The notes under the pieces are model-generated. The model saw nothing but the letters and a program-made list of their open reading frames with translations, had not been told where the DNA came from and did not search any database. This document shows, in pieces, positions 1-9,127 of a stretch of DNA of 51,438 nt (the stretch's first letter is position 1; each line of letters opens with the position of its first letter). The position numbers were made by a program, and so were the translations under genes. This DNA comes from Algibacter sp. (GTDB lineage: Bacteria; Bacteroidota; Bacteroidia; Flavobacteriales; Flavobacteriaceae): NCBI RefSeq assembly GCF_029245835.1, contig NZ_JAQWOO010000081.1:1-51438 (forward strand). Direction: 5' to 3'.

Positions 1-296
1 GTTTCAATTTTTAAAACCGTTCTGTTTTTAGTAACAAAACCAGAAAAAACTGCTGGTGGAATTTGACTAACGGTAAACGTTGGCTCGTCTTGTGGTAAGC
101 CGTAAATGGGTGTTCCAAGCACTTGTCTTATAGCTTCACCAACACGACCATCCCATAAATCATTTTCTGCAACAACAGATACGTTGTTTATTGCTCCAGA
201 GGCATCAGGAAGAAATTTTTTATTAGATTTTTTATCTACACAAGACATTAAGAATATTAAAGCTAATAGCGAAAAAAGAAGCTGTTTCTGTTTCAT
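1..296 (-). CDS. DUF4837-family lipoprotein, N-terminal part (cut by window edge)
   Basis: Reading the minus strand from the ATG at 294-296 gives about 98 residues with no stop before the window edge. It starts with a lipoprotein signal (MKQKQLLFSLLALIFLMSC, lipid-modified Cys at residue 19) followed by a Lys/Asn-rich linker and the sequence NNVSVVAENDLWDGRVGEAI. This matches my memory of DUF4837, a family of flavobacterial lipoproteins of unknown function often found beside the MltD-like transglycosylase gene and pgk, as here. It is probably anchored in a membrane facing the periplasm. The C-terminal part lies outside the window. Family assignment is by recall, not a search. Confidence 0.75.
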   Translation of the reverse strand, partial: MKQKQLLFSLLALIFLMSCVDKKSNKKFLPDASGAINNVSVVAENDLWDGRVGEAIRQVLGTPIYGLPQDEPTFTVSQIPPAVFSGFVTKNRTVLKIE

Positions 297-319
297 AATC
301 TGTTTTAAATTTAATGTAT

Positions 320-1906
320 TTAACCTTTAGCTATTTTTAGTGTTGTTCCAGGTTTTAAATGACTACCACTAATACCGTTCCAATCTTTAATATTTTGAAC
401 AGAAACTCCAGGAAATTTTTGAGAAATGCTCCATAAGGAGTCTCCACTTTTAACTTTATAGTTAATAACTTCTCCCGTAATAGGTTTTGGTTGTGTTGTC
501 GCTTTCGCGGAAGAAATAGCGTTTACATTAGGGGTTCTTGGATAAATCGTTAATCGTTGCCCAATTTTTAAGTTGTTACTTCTTAAGCCATTCCATTTTT
601 TTATATTACTAACTCTAACACCATACAGTCTAGAAATTTCACCTAAATAATCTCCAGATTTTACTCGGTATATTGTTTTAGAATCAGCATTTGTAAACTG
701 GGGCATTGGTTTTTCGCGTTTATCAAATTCTGCTTTGGCAAATGCATAAATTTTAGCTTCGTTATTTACAAATTTACCAACCACATCCAAAGGCAGTCTT
801 AACACATAGTTTTCACCTTTAACATAAGGAATAATATCGAGTTTGTATGACGGGTTTAAGAACTGAAGTTGCTCGATTGGTGTACCTGTTGCTTCTGAAA
901 CTTGATCGAGAGTTATCATTTGTTTTACTCTAATCGTATCGGTTTCAAAATACGCCAATTCTGGTTTGTATTTTTTAAAACCGTGTGCTTCAGCGTACTC
1001 AAAAATATACATATTGGCTAAAAATGCGGGTAAATAGCCTGCGGTTTCACGTGGTAAGTTATGCCGGATATTCCAGTAATTTCTGTAACCTCCAGAACGC
1101 CGAATAGCTTTACCAACATTACCAGGACCAGAATTATAAGCCGCTAGAGCCAAATCCCAATCGCCAAAAATTTTATATAAGCGTGCTAAATATTTGGCTG
1201 CTGCTTCGGTAGATTTTATGGGGTCGCTACGTTCATCAACATAACTGCTAACATCTAGTCCATATTCTTTACCAGTGCCAAACATAAATTGCCATAAACC
1301 TGTAGCACCAACTCTAGAGCGCGCTCTTGGTTTTAATGCCGACTCTACAATTGCCAAATACTTTACTTCTAATGGAATATCATGTTTATCTAACTCGCCC
1401 TCAAACATTGGGAAGTAAAACGCACTTAAGGTTAATAGATTTTGTATTGATTTCCGCCTGTGCTTTAAATAGGATTTTATAACACTTTCCAAAGACGGAT
1501 TATAGGCTACATTAAAAGGTGTTCTAGCGTCTAACGCCTTTAGTCGCGCTTTAAGTGTATCTGTAGCTAATTCTGGATAATCAACAGGTTGGTAATCTAG
1601 CTCTGTAACGGATTTGTAAATCGTATCAAATAAACGGTTACTATACAACTCTTCAAACCAAGCTTCATCAAGTTTTAAAGCAAATTCAAGGTCTTTTAAA
1701 TTGGAGATTGACGTACTATCTGTTTCAGCTTCAATAACCTTAACAGTACGGGTGTTATCTTCAACTGAAGCATCTCTATTAATTGTTTTTTGGACAGATA
1801 TAGTGTCTTTAATTTTATTATTTTGAATAGGAATAGTGTCTTGTAGTTGAGAAAAACAAGTACTTATCTTAAAAAGATATACTATTATAAAAAAACGAAA
1901 AGCCAT
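320..1906 (-). CDS. MltD-like lytic transglycosylase (GH23) with two LysM domains
   Basis: This 528-residue protein should cleave the MurNAc-GlcNAc bond of peptidoglycan without hydrolysis, leaving 1,6-anhydroMurNAc ends. An N-terminal signal (about residues 1-19) is followed by a variable region, then an SLT/GH23 domain (about 165-330). The catalytic Glu is E188 in YLAIVESALKPRARS, followed by the family motifs GATGLWQFM and ALAAYNSGPGNV. Two LysM repeats (about 415-462 and 480-526, each with a YxVKSGDxLxxIS core) close the protein and should hold it on the cell wall. It lies 23 bp downstream of the start of the DUF4837 gene in the same direction. Length and order match flavobacterial MltD-like enzymes. 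Confidence 0.92.
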   Translation of the reverse strand: MAFRFFIIVYLFKISTCFSQLQDTIPIQNNKIKDTISVQKTINRDASVEDNTRTVKVIEAETDSTSISNLKDLEFALKLDEAWFEELYSNRLFDTIYKSVTELDYQPVDYPELATDTLKARLKALDARTPFNVAYNPSLESVIKSYLKHRRKSIQNLLTLSAFYFPMFEGELDKHDIPLEVKYLAIVESALKPRARSRVGATGLWQFMFGTGKEYGLDVSSYVDERSDPIKSTEAAAKYLARLYKIFGDWDLALAAYNSGPGNVGKAIRRSGGYRNYWNIRHNLPRETAGYLPAFLANMYIFEYAEAHGFKKYKPELAYFETDTIRVKQMITLDQVSEATGTPIEQLQFLNPSYKLDIIPYVKGENYVLRLPLDVVGKFVNNEAKIYAFAKAEFDKREKPMPQFTNADSKTIYRVKSGDYLGEISRLYGVRVSNIKKWNGLRSNNLKIGQRLTIYPRTPNVNAISSAKATTQPKPITGEVINYKVKSGDSLWSISQKFPGVSVQNIKDWNGISGSHLKPGTTLKIAKG

Positions 1907-1980
1907 AAAATCTATTCATTAATGAACGCTCTTATGGCTAAAATCGTATTTTTTAGGGGAATTTGAAAACTTATTTTGAG

Positions 1981-3168
1981 TTATTCTAAAATAGCAGCAA
2001 TTCCAGGCAATGTTTTCCCTTCTAAGCTTTCAAGCATAGCACCACCGCCAGTACTTACATAACTTACTTTATTTTCAAAACCAAATTGTTTTACTGCAGC
2101 AACAGAATCGCCACCACCAACTAAAGAAAAGGCTCCGTTTTTAGTAGCTTCAGCAATAGCGTTTCCTAATTCTATTGTGCCGTTAGCAAAACTTTCCATT
2201 TCAAAAACACCTAGTGGTCCGTTCCATAAAATGGTTTTGCTTTGCATAACTACATCATGAAATAATTTAATAGATTTTGGTCCAGCGTCAACACCTTCCC
2301 AACCGTCAGGAATAGCGTTAATATCAACTGTTTGCTTGTTAGCATCATTACTAAAAGCATCAGCAGCTATAGTATCTACAGGAATATGTATTTGTACATT
2401 TTTAGCTTTGGCTTGTTTTAAAATATCTAAGGCTAAAGGCATTTTATCATCTTCACAAATGGAATTTCCAATTTTTCCGCCTTGTGCTTTTACAAACGTA
2501 AATGCCATACCACCACCAATAATTAAATGATCTACTTTATCCAGTATGTTTTCAATAATGGTGATTTTTGAAGATACTTTAGCACCTCCAAGTATTGCTA
2601 AAACAGGCTTTTCTCCTGTTTCCATAACTTTATTGATACTTTCAATTTCTTGAGCTAATAAATTTCCAAAACATTTTTTACCTTCAAAAAACTGTGCTAC
2701 AATAGTTGTAGATGCGTGCGCTCTGTGAGCTGTTCCAAATGCATCGTTTACGTATATATCGCCTAATTTTGATAATTTTTCTGCAAAGTCTTTGTCTCCA
2801 GCAGTTTCTTCTTTATAAAAACGCAAGTTTTCTAATAGTAAGATTTCTCCAGGTTGTAAATTTGCTGCTGCTGCTTCAACATCTGCTCCTATACAATCGC
2901 CAACCGTTTTTACTTCAACACCTAAAATATCTTCTACTTTAGAGGCTATATGTTTTAATGAAAATTCATCTTGAAATCCTTTTGGGCGCCCTAAATGCGA
3001 CATTAAAATACAACTTCCGCCGTCTTCTAAAATTTTGATAATTGTAGGTTTTGCAGATACAATTCTTGTGGCATCAGTCACTTCAAATGTATCATTTAAA
3101 GGCACATTAAAATCTACTCTTATTAAAGCTTTTTTATTTTCGAAATTAAAGTCGTTAAGCGTTTTCAT
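1981..3168 (-). CDS. pgk: phosphoglycerate kinase
   Basis: The enzyme transfers phosphate between 1,3-bisphosphoglycerate and ADP in glycolysis. I chose the start at 3168 ([20 protein letters not shown]); an upstream in-frame ATG at 3204 would add 12 residues that do not look like Pgk and would overlap the proposed -7 element. The 395 residues match the usual length. Visible motifs are RVDFNVP (17-23), the substrate-binding [18 protein letters not shown], the nucleotide-binding [10 protein letters not shown], and the C-terminal GGGDSVAAV with STGGGAMLE. It is cytosolic and complete. Confidence 0.97.
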   Translation of the reverse strand: MKTLNDFNFENKKALIRVDFNVPLNDTFEVTDATRIVSAKPTIIKILEDGGSCILMSHLGRPKGFQDEFSLKHIASKVEDILGVEVKTVGDCIGADVEAAAANLQPGEILLLENLRFYKEETAGDKDFAEKLSKLGDIYVNDAFGTAHRAHASTTIVAQFFEGKKCFGNLLAQEIESINKVMETGEKPVLAILGGAKVSSKITIIENILDKVDHLIIGGGMAFTFVKAQGGKIGNSICEDDKMPLALDILKQAKAKNVQIHIPVDTIAADAFSNDANKQTVDINAIPDGWEGVDAGPKSIKLFHDVVMQSKTILWNGPLGVFEMESFANGTIELGNAIAEATKNGAFSLVGGGDSVAAVKQFGFENKVSYVSTGGGAMLESLEGKTLPGIAAILE

Positions 3169-3203
3169 GTATATATGTTTTTGTTTTTTAACTATTTGAA
3201 ACA

Positions 3204-3211
3204 CAAATGTA
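3204..3211 (-). promoter_or_regulatory. -7 element for pgk
   Basis: On the minus strand this reads TACATTTG, an exact match to the Bacteroidota sigma-A -7 consensus TAnnTTTG. It sits 35 bp before the preferred pgk start. No clear -33 TTTG is visible at the usual spacing, so the call rests on one element. Confidence 0.5.
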
Positions 3212-3748
3212 ACTAATTATAAAGCGATAAAAAACGACTTTTTTCACGAAAACGATATAGCTTGAAAAGAAATATTTAATTTTATAATAATACACATCTT
3301 GCATACGGGTTTTATATAGTTGATATTATAAATAGATCTATAAAATTATTACTCAAATCCATTGTTTTACTCAGCTAAAAATTTTCAGCTATCTTCGTTT
3401 AATGTGGGATATAGAACATTGTGAGGAATTTATGATTTTGAACTTAGCCTACATCTTAAAGACTTAAAAATAAATAAGAAACTACTTATAAAAATGTATA
3501 AAATTAATTGCTGTTTTAGTGCTTTAATATATAAGTCGCAGTGCATTTGTAATGGCTAATTTTCTATCGAAAATCTAGCGTGACAAACCACAACTATTCT
3601 TATACCAACCGTTAAACGAACCTCTCCCTAAAAATAAAATAACCTTCAATTTAAAAAATCAAGATAGCAAATAACTACGTTAGGCATTGCAGCGGTATCC
3701 TTTTTAAAACAAGGAAACTATACCCTTTGGTAAATACTAGGATTTAAC

Positions 3749-3814
3749 AGATTGCCACGTCGCTAACTCCTCGCAATGACGTTTAAAAAAAAGAACTGCC
3801 GGCGGGCAGACGCC
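3749..3814. repeat. REP-like palindromic element
   Basis: The first part (3751-3777) is bounded by ATTGC and GCAAT in inverted orientation around CACGTCGCTAACTCCTC. It is followed by a GC-rich near-palindrome, CTGCCGGCGGGCAG, near 3796-3810. Both stand out in this AT-rich DNA and resemble small dispersed repeats I have seen between genes in flavobacterial genomes. Copy number cannot be judged within one window. Confidence 0.5.
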
Positions 3815-3927
3815 CAAATAATCTTAAGAGTTAAATTCCAAATAAAGAAAAACACGATACGTGTTGGGTTGTAAATGTTTTAAAATTTTCATTTCGCTTT
3901 TTGAATTTCAAAATGAAAAAATTCATT

Positions 3928-3935
3928 TACTTTTG
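3928..3935 (+). promoter_or_regulatory. -7 element for holB, nearly leaderless
   Basis: TACTTTTG is an exact TAnnTTTG match ending 5 bp before the ATG at 3941, so transcription may begin at or next to the start codon. A TTTG occurs at 3900-3903, but 24 bp away, a little longer than the usual spacing. Confidence 0.5.
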
Positions 3936-3940
3936 CTTTT

Positions 3941-5095
3941 ATGCTTTTTGAAGATATTTTAGGTCAGAATCACATTAAAAACCACCTCACGCAAAGTGTT
4001 GATAATGGCAGAATACCACATGCGCAATTATTTGTTGGGAATGAGGGTTCTGGGACTTTGCCAATGGCTTTAGCTTACGCGCAGTATATTTTATGCTCGA
4101 ATTCGGGAGGTGAAAATAATACTGGAAATGAAGCTTGTAACCTAAAATTTAAAAACTTTTCGCATCCAGATTTACATTTTGCTTTTCCTGTTACGACTAG
4201 CGATAAGGTGAAAAGTAAACCCGTATCTAGTTTTTATCTTGAAGAGTGGCGCCAACTTTTAAACGAGCAACCTTACGGCAATTTGTTTGATTGGTATAAA
4301 CTCCTTGGTGTTGATAATAAACAAGGGCAAATTGGTGTTGAGGAAGCATTAAACATTGTGAAATCGCTTACTTTAAAATCTTATGAAGGGGGTTATAAAG
4401 TCATGCTCATTTGGATGGCTGAAAAAATGAATACCGCCTGTGCCAACAAGCTTTTAAAACTCATTGAAGAACCGCCAAATAAAACTATTTTTTTGTTGAT
4501 TGCTGAGGATGAGGAACAAATTATAAACACCATAAGATCGCGTTGCCAAATTTTACATTTTCCACCTTTAGCTGAAGATGTTATTAAAGCGGCATTAATA
4601 AAACAGTATAATATTGATATTGGTGTCGCTACGAAAATTGCACATCAATCCAACGGGAATTATAATAAAGCTTGTGATTTGGTGTATCAGGATTCTGAAG
4701 ATATTCAGTTTGAAACTTGGTTTGTTTTCTGGATTCGGAGTGCTTTTAAAGCAAAAGGTAATAAAGCGGCTATTCACGATTTAATTTCATGGAGCGAAGA
4801 TATTGCTAAGACTGGCCGTGAAACGCAAAAACAATTTCTTAATTTTTGTTTGGATTTTTTCCGTCAGGCTTTACTATTAAATTACAATGCTACAGATTTG
4901 GTGTATTTAGAACCTAAAACAGAAACATTTAAAATTGAAAATTTTGCGCCTTTTGTCCACGGAAATAATATTATGGATATTAGCAACGAACTACAAGATG
5001 CTATTTACCATATTGAGCGTAATGGAAATTCAAAAATTATTTTGACAGATTTATCCATTAAATTGACACGATTATTACACAAAAAGGCTGATTAA
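3941..5095 (+). CDS. holB: DNA polymerase III delta' subunit
   Basis: This is the clamp-loader subunit that works with DnaX and delta to load the beta clamp. The 384-residue protein begins FEDILGQNHIKNHL, typical of the DnaX/HolB family. Its P-loop is degenerate (GNEGSGTL, residues 33-40, without the Lys), as expected for delta', which does not hydrolyse ATP. The region KLLKLIEEPP and the SRC arginine-finger motif (TIRSRCQILHFPP, around residue 200) are clear. The DnaX-type zinc-binding region is only partly preserved. It converges with the OmpH-like gene downstream. Confidence 0.9.
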   Translation: MLFEDILGQNHIKNHLTQSVDNGRIPHAQLFVGNEGSGTLPMALAYAQYILCSNSGGENNTGNEACNLKFKNFSHPDLHFAFPVTTSDKVKSKPVSSFYLEEWRQLLNEQPYGNLFDWYKLLGVDNKQGQIGVEEALNIVKSLTLKSYEGGYKVMLIWMAEKMNTACANKLLKLIEEPPNKTIFLLIAEDEEQIINTIRSRCQILHFPPLAEDVIKAALIKQYNIDIGVATKIAHQSNGNYNKACDLVYQDSEDIQFETWFVFWIRSAFKAKGNKAAIHDLISWSEDIAKTGRETQKQFLNFCLDFFRQALLLNYNATDLVYLEPKTETFKIENFAPFVHGNNIMDISNELQDAIYHIERNGNSKIILTDLSIKLTRLLHKKAD

Positions 5096-5165
5096 AATAA
5101 AAAAAGCCATGTCAAAGCAAACTTCAACACAGCTTAATATTTTGATTTACAGTTTGTTAAACTTA

Positions 5166-5690
5166 TTATTTTTTATAATCTGCATTCAACGCTTCTAAAA
5201 CAATTTGTGTTAAATCGCTTTGCTCCTCACCATACATAACGGTTGCAGCGGCGTCACTTGTTCCTAATATATAGTTATAGCCGTTTGTTTTTCCGTAGTC
5301 TTTTACAAAATCTTTTACGTTAACAATAACAGAATCTATTTCTACTTGAAACGCTTGAGTTAGTTGTTGTTGCTCAACTTGCATTTGTTGTTGTAATTGT
5401 TGTTGTTTTTGCTGTAAACCTCCCATTAACGCTTCAGCCTTCTTCATATTACTTCGGGCAATTCTTTGAGCCTCGGCTTGCCCTTTTTGAGCTTCAGCCT
5501 GAAACGCTTGACTAATACTGTCTGCTCGTTTTCTAAAAGCCTCTTCTTTTACTTGAAATGCTGCTTCAACATCTTTCTTTTTTTGATAATCGTTAATTAA
5601 AGTGCCATTATCAACAAAACCAATTTTATTTGGTTTTTCACAAGAAGCGAAAATTAATAACGCTAGTACTACATAAATAATATTTTTCAT
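5166..5690 (-). CDS. OmpH/Skp-like periplasmic lipoprotein
   Basis: A 174-residue lipoprotein (signal ending LLIFASC, lipid-modified Cys17) followed by IGFVDNGTLINDYQ. A long Gln/Ala/Lys-rich coiled coil (about 45-120) then returns to a short C-terminal beta segment. This arrangement matches the Skp/OmpH chaperone family, which holds unfolded outer-membrane proteins in the periplasm. Unlike classical Skp it is lipid-anchored. It stands alone, converging with holB. Confidence 0.85.
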   Translation of the reverse strand: MKNIIYVVLALLIFASCEKPNKIGFVDNGTLINDYQKKKDVEAAFQVKEEAFRKRADSISQAFQAEAQKGQAEAQRIARSNMKKAEALMGGLQQKQQQLQQQMQVEQQQLTQAFQVEIDSVIVNVKDFVKDYGKTNGYNYILGTSDAAATVMYGEEQSDLTQIVLEALNADYKK

Positions 5691-5732
5691 TTGTTTAATT
5701 TTTTTGGTTTGATGCTATTTTTTAAATCCGAA

Positions 5733-5740
5733 CAAAAGTA
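5733..5740 (-). promoter_or_regulatory. -7 element for the OmpH-like gene
   Basis: The minus strand reads TACTTTTG (TAnnTTTG consensus), 43 bp before the ATG at 5690. The -33 element is weak. Confidence 0.45.
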
Positions 5741-5937
5741 ATAAAGTATGTTTTAAAATGAAGTAGAATTACTCTGATTTTAACACATAATGAAACCTTA
5801 TTAAAAAACCAATTAACAATAGTTAATTTCTATCAAAAATAAATGTATTTAAAGCGATTTAAGACACTTTTAAAAAAACAACTAGTGTTTGGGCGTTTAG
5901 TTGAATAAAGAAAGAATGAGCTTGCCGAGAATTAATT

Positions 5938-6831
5938 TTAGCTGTTTTTAATGATATAAATTAAAGAAGAGGCTTCTTTAGAACTCAGCGCTTTTAAATT
6001 TGAAAGCAATCCCATCCAAATGCCTTTTATCGGATTCATTTTTCCGGATTTATATTTTTCTGATAGCATGCTCACATAAAATGAATCAAACCACATGGGT
6101 TTTACTTTTTGAACCCGAAAAGATTGTTTTGAAACTAATTTCGAAATGGAATCTTGATTAAAATGCCAAAGATGTCTTGGCACGTCATAAGCAGCCCAAT
6201 ACTCTTTATAATGTTTTGCATCATAACTTTGATAATTTGGTACTGCAATGATTAAAGTGCCTTTTGGTTTTAATAGTTTTTTAAAGATTGTAATATGGTG
6301 TTCCAAATTAGGCACATGTTCCAACACATGCCATAGCGTAATCACATCAAAGCTATTAGATTCAAAATTTAAAAGATGTTCGGTTTCAAAAACCGAATGG
6401 TTTGTTTTTTTATTAGCAATAGCTCTTGCTTTTTCATTAGGTTCAATACCAGAAACTACCCATTTATTTTGTTGTGCTGTTTCCAAAAAATCGCCTGTTC
6501 CGCATCCTACATCTAACAGATTTTTTTCTTCCGAAGTAAAAGAATTAATTAAATTTAGTTTCTTTTTTAAAGACATACTTCTAACTATATGATATACTTT
6601 TTCGAACAGGTTTCTTTTGGAATCTGTATGGGAAATATAATCTTCGCTTTGGTAATATTCTGGCAATTTATCTGAAGAGGGTTGGGGGATTGTTTCTAAA
6701 AAACCGTATTCTAAATTTTCAATGAGTTCGAATTCCTCTCCTGAAATAGAGTGGTCTTTTACTTTTAAATGAATATGATTTGGATTTTTTTTTGCCACGA
6801 ATTCACTGATTTTTTTTTTAAAAGGATACAA
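5938..6831 (-). CDS. class I SAM-dependent methyltransferase
   Basis: A 297-residue cytosolic protein with a Rossmann methyltransferase core: motif I LLDVGCGTGDF (105-115), an acidic motif II region (VSGIEPNEKA), and FDVITLWHVLEHVPN, which is typical of the Methyltransf_11/Methyltransf_23 groups. An N-terminal extension (about 1-75, with LPEYYQSEDYISHTDSKRNL) is common in cell-surface or glycan-related methyltransferases of Bacteroidota. The substrate cannot be read from the sequence. It has no close operon partner, being followed by about 250 bp of non-coding DNA. Confidence 0.85.
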   Translation of the reverse strand: MYPFKKKISEFVAKKNPNHIHLKVKDHSISGEEFELIENLEYGFLETIPQPSSDKLPEYYQSEDYISHTDSKRNLFEKVYHIVRSMSLKKKLNLINSFTSEEKNLLDVGCGTGDFLETAQQNKWVVSGIEPNEKARAIANKKTNHSVFETEHLLNFESNSFDVITLWHVLEHVPNLEHHITIFKKLLKPKGTLIIAVPNYQSYDAKHYKEYWAAYDVPRHLWHFNQDSISKLVSKQSFRVQKVKPMWFDSFYVSMLSEKYKSGKMNPIKGIWMGLLSNLKALSSKEASSLIYIIKNS

Positions 6832-6866
6832 ATTTACACTTTAAACAATTGAAATTCTACTTTGTC

Positions 6867-6943
6867 TGTCAGAGCTTGTCGAAGACATATTCAAGGTAGC
6901 TTTAGTGTTTTTTATGATACGCTTCGACAAGCTCAGCATGACA
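6867..6943. repeat. inverted repeat of dispersed type (13-bp perfect arms)
   Basis: The arms GAGCTTGTCGAAG (6872-6884) and CTTCGACAAGCTC (6922-6934) are perfect reverse complements, and the outer flanks TGTCA and TGACA extend the symmetry. The whole unit could fold into a hairpin with a 37-nt loop. It lies in the 293-bp gap between mnmG and the methyltransferase gene, with base composition unlike its surroundings. It looks like a REP or MITE-type element common in flavobacterial intergenic DNA. Confidence 0.6.
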
Positions 6944-7043
6944 TTATATTATGCAATTGATACCATAAAACGCTTTCATCCCTAGTTCATCAATATATTC
7001 CTGATCAAGTTCACAATGAGAAAACGAGAAAAATTAAGTTAGA

Positions 7044-7059
7044 TGTTCCACGTGGAACG
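7044..7059. promoter_or_regulatory. parS-like centromere site
   Basis: TGTTCCACGTGGAACG contains the 14-bp perfect palindrome GTTCCACGTGGAAC, close to the ParB-binding parS consensus (TGTTNCACGTGAAACA type). It sits 66 bp beyond the stop of mnmG. A second copy lies on the other side of that gene. Confidence 0.75.
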
Positions 7060-7124
7060 TTTTGCTAATCCAATATTAATTAAACTATATTTTAACTCTA
7101 TCAGATTCCAGTTTCCACAGGAAT

Positions 7125-8996
7125 TTAACGCCCCATATAAACCAACAAAACAGAAATATCGTTAGGGGACACCCCGCTAATTCTTGATGCTTGAGAAACG
7201 GATGTAGGTTGAATTTTTTTCAGCTTTTCTCTTGCTTCAAAACTCATAGACTTAATTTGCGAATAATCAAAATTTGCCGGGATTTTCACGTATTCTAATC
7301 GCGTTAATTTATCTGCATTATTTTTTTCCTTGGCTATATACCCAGCATATTTTACTTGAATTTCTGTTTGTTCAATAACTTCTCTATCTAGATTATGTGC
7401 TTGAATATACGACTCGACACTTTCCACCTTTCTTACATCATCCATCTCAATATTAGGTCTTGCAAATACTTTAAAGAGCTTTCCGGATTGTTTTACAGCT
7501 GCTGATTTTTTAGACTCTAAAATAGGGTTTATAATTTCTGGTTTTACGCTCTGTGTTTCAAAAAAGGAAACAAATTTCTCAGCGGCTTCATGCTTTTCTT
7601 CCATACGTTTTAAACGTTTTTCTGAAGCTAAACCAAGTTCAAATCCTTTTGGTGTTAATCTTTTATCTGCATTATCTTGACGTAACAAGGTTCTATATTC
7701 TGCTCTAGATGTAAACATACGATAAGGCTCTTCTGTACCTTTTGTAATCAAATCATCTACTAAAACACCAATATAAGCTTCATCTCTTTTTAAAGTAAAA
7801 GCCTCTTTTTCTTGAACTTTTAAAGCCGCATTTATACCAGCCATTAACCCTTGAGAGGCGGCTTCTTCATAACCTGTTGTTCCATTAATCTGACCTGCGA
7901 AATATAAGCCATCTACTAACTTGGTTTCTAAAGTATGTTTCAATTGTGTTGGTGGAAAATAATCGTATTCTATAGCATAACCTGGTCTAAAGAATTTCAC
8001 ATGTTCAAAACCAACCACAGAACGCAATGCTTTAAACTGCACATCTTCTGGTAATGATGTAGAAAAACCATTCACATAAACCTCACAAGTATTCCACCCT
8101 TCTGGTTCAATAAACAATTGGTGCTTATCTTTATCTGCGAAGCGATTAATTTTATCCTCTATAGAAGGACAATACCGAGGGCCTAAACTTTTAATTCTAC
8201 CATTAAACATAGGCGACCTATCAAACCCTTCGCGAAGTAAATCATGTACTTCAAGACTTGTATATGTCATGTGACATGAGCGTTGGTTCTCTAATGGCTT
8301 TGTGCTATCTAAATATGAAAATTTTTCAGGGTTTAAATCTCCTGGCTGTTCTACCATTTTAGAATAATCTAAAGATCTTCCATCTACTCTTGGCGGTGTT
8401 CCCGTTTTCATTCTACCAGATTCAAAACCTAAATGAACCAGTTGTTCTGTAATTCCAGTTGCCGCTCTTTCACCTGCTCTTCCCCCTCCAAAATTTTTAT
8501 CGCCAATATGGATTAAACCGTTTAAAAAAGTACCGTTTGTTAAGACAACAGACTTTGCTTTTATTTCAATTCCTAAAGATGTTTTTACGCCTACTACTTT
8601 GTGGTTTTCAACTATTAATCCAGAAACCATGTCTTGATAGAAATCAAGATTAGGTGTGCCTTCTAAAAGTAATCGCCAGTCTTCTGCAAAACGCATTCTA
8701 TCACTCTGCACTCTAGGACTCCACATAGCTGGTCCTTTAGATTTATTCAACATTTTAAATTGAATAGCAGACGTATCAGAAACAATGCCACTATATCCAC
8801 CTAATGCATCAATCTCACGAACAATTTGTCCTTTTGCAATACCGCCCATAGCAGGATTACAAGACATTTGTGCAATATTCTGTAAGTTCATAGTAACAAG
8901 TAATGTTTTGCTACCCATATTCGCGGCAGCGGCAGCAGCTTCACTTCCTGCGTGACCTGCTCCAACAACTATAACATCATAAACCTCGTTAAACAT
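7125..8996 (-). CDS. mnmG: tRNA uridine-5-carboxymethylaminomethyl modification enzyme MnmG (GidA)
   Basis: With MnmE this FAD enzyme installs the carboxymethylaminomethyl group on wobble U34 of certain tRNAs. The start at 8996 (MFNEVYDVIVVGAGHAG) is preferred because the FAD-binding GxGxxG follows at the normal distance; the ATG at 9020 adds eight unlikely residues. The 623 residues match the family. Motifs include SCNPAMGGIAKGQIVREIDALGG, the KTGTPPR motif, and the C-terminal helical domain with GVSPNDISVLLVYMGR. Two parS-like palindromes flank the gene. mnmG often lies near the replication origin, which fits that arrangement. Confidence 0.97.
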   Translation of the reverse strand: MFNEVYDVIVVGAGHAGSEAAAAAANMGSKTLLVTMNLQNIAQMSCNPAMGGIAKGQIVREIDALGGYSGIVSDTSAIQFKMLNKSKGPAMWSPRVQSDRMRFAEDWRLLLEGTPNLDFYQDMVSGLIVENHKVVGVKTSLGIEIKAKSVVLTNGTFLNGLIHIGDKNFGGGRAGERAATGITEQLVHLGFESGRMKTGTPPRVDGRSLDYSKMVEQPGDLNPEKFSYLDSTKPLENQRSCHMTYTSLEVHDLLREGFDRSPMFNGRIKSLGPRYCPSIEDKINRFADKDKHQLFIEPEGWNTCEVYVNGFSTSLPEDVQFKALRSVVGFEHVKFFRPGYAIEYDYFPPTQLKHTLETKLVDGLYFAGQINGTTGYEEAASQGLMAGINAALKVQEKEAFTLKRDEAYIGVLVDDLITKGTEEPYRMFTSRAEYRTLLRQDNADKRLTPKGFELGLASEKRLKRMEEKHEAAEKFVSFFETQSVKPEIINPILESKKSAAVKQSGKLFKVFARPNIEMDDVRKVESVESYIQAHNLDREVIEQTEIQVKYAGYIAKEKNNADKLTRLEYVKIPANFDYSQIKSMSFEAREKLKKIQPTSVSQASRISGVSPNDISVLLVYMGR

Positions 8997-9072
8997 AATT
9001 ACTATTTCTATTAACATCAAAAAGTTTCGACTGGGCGCAACCTGACAGTATTTATAATTTCATTTTCAAAAC

Positions 9073-9090
9073 ATGTTCCACGTGGAACAT
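9073..9090. promoter_or_regulatory. parS-like centromere site (18-bp perfect palindrome)
   Basis: ATGTTCCACGTGGAACAT is a perfect palindrome of parS type. It lies in the 131-bp gap between ybeY and mnmG, about 2.0 kb from the site at 7044. It shares all 14 core bases with that site. Confidence 0.8.
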
Positions 9091-9127
9091 ATGGCAATTT
9101 TGAGATTGCAAATATACGGTGAAATCT

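Larger units (their letters stand above)
3169..3940. other. long intergenic region between divergent pgk and holB
   Basis: About 770 bp with no supportable gene. Both ends hold promoter-like sequence for the flanking genes. A dispersed palindromic element lies at 3749-3814 (listed separately). The rest is AT-rich, and I see no tRNA, CRISPR array or other conserved RNA in it. Confidence 0.6.

Noticed and set aside
106-330. Plus-strand reading frame opposite the DUF4837 gene.
   Set aside because: It is the antisense of a clear lipoprotein gene and has no homologue-like features.
1042-1058. Third parS-like site inside the MltD-like gene (GGTTTCACGTGGTAAG).
   Set aside because: Only one half matches; the other half lacks the required symmetry, and it lies in coding DNA.
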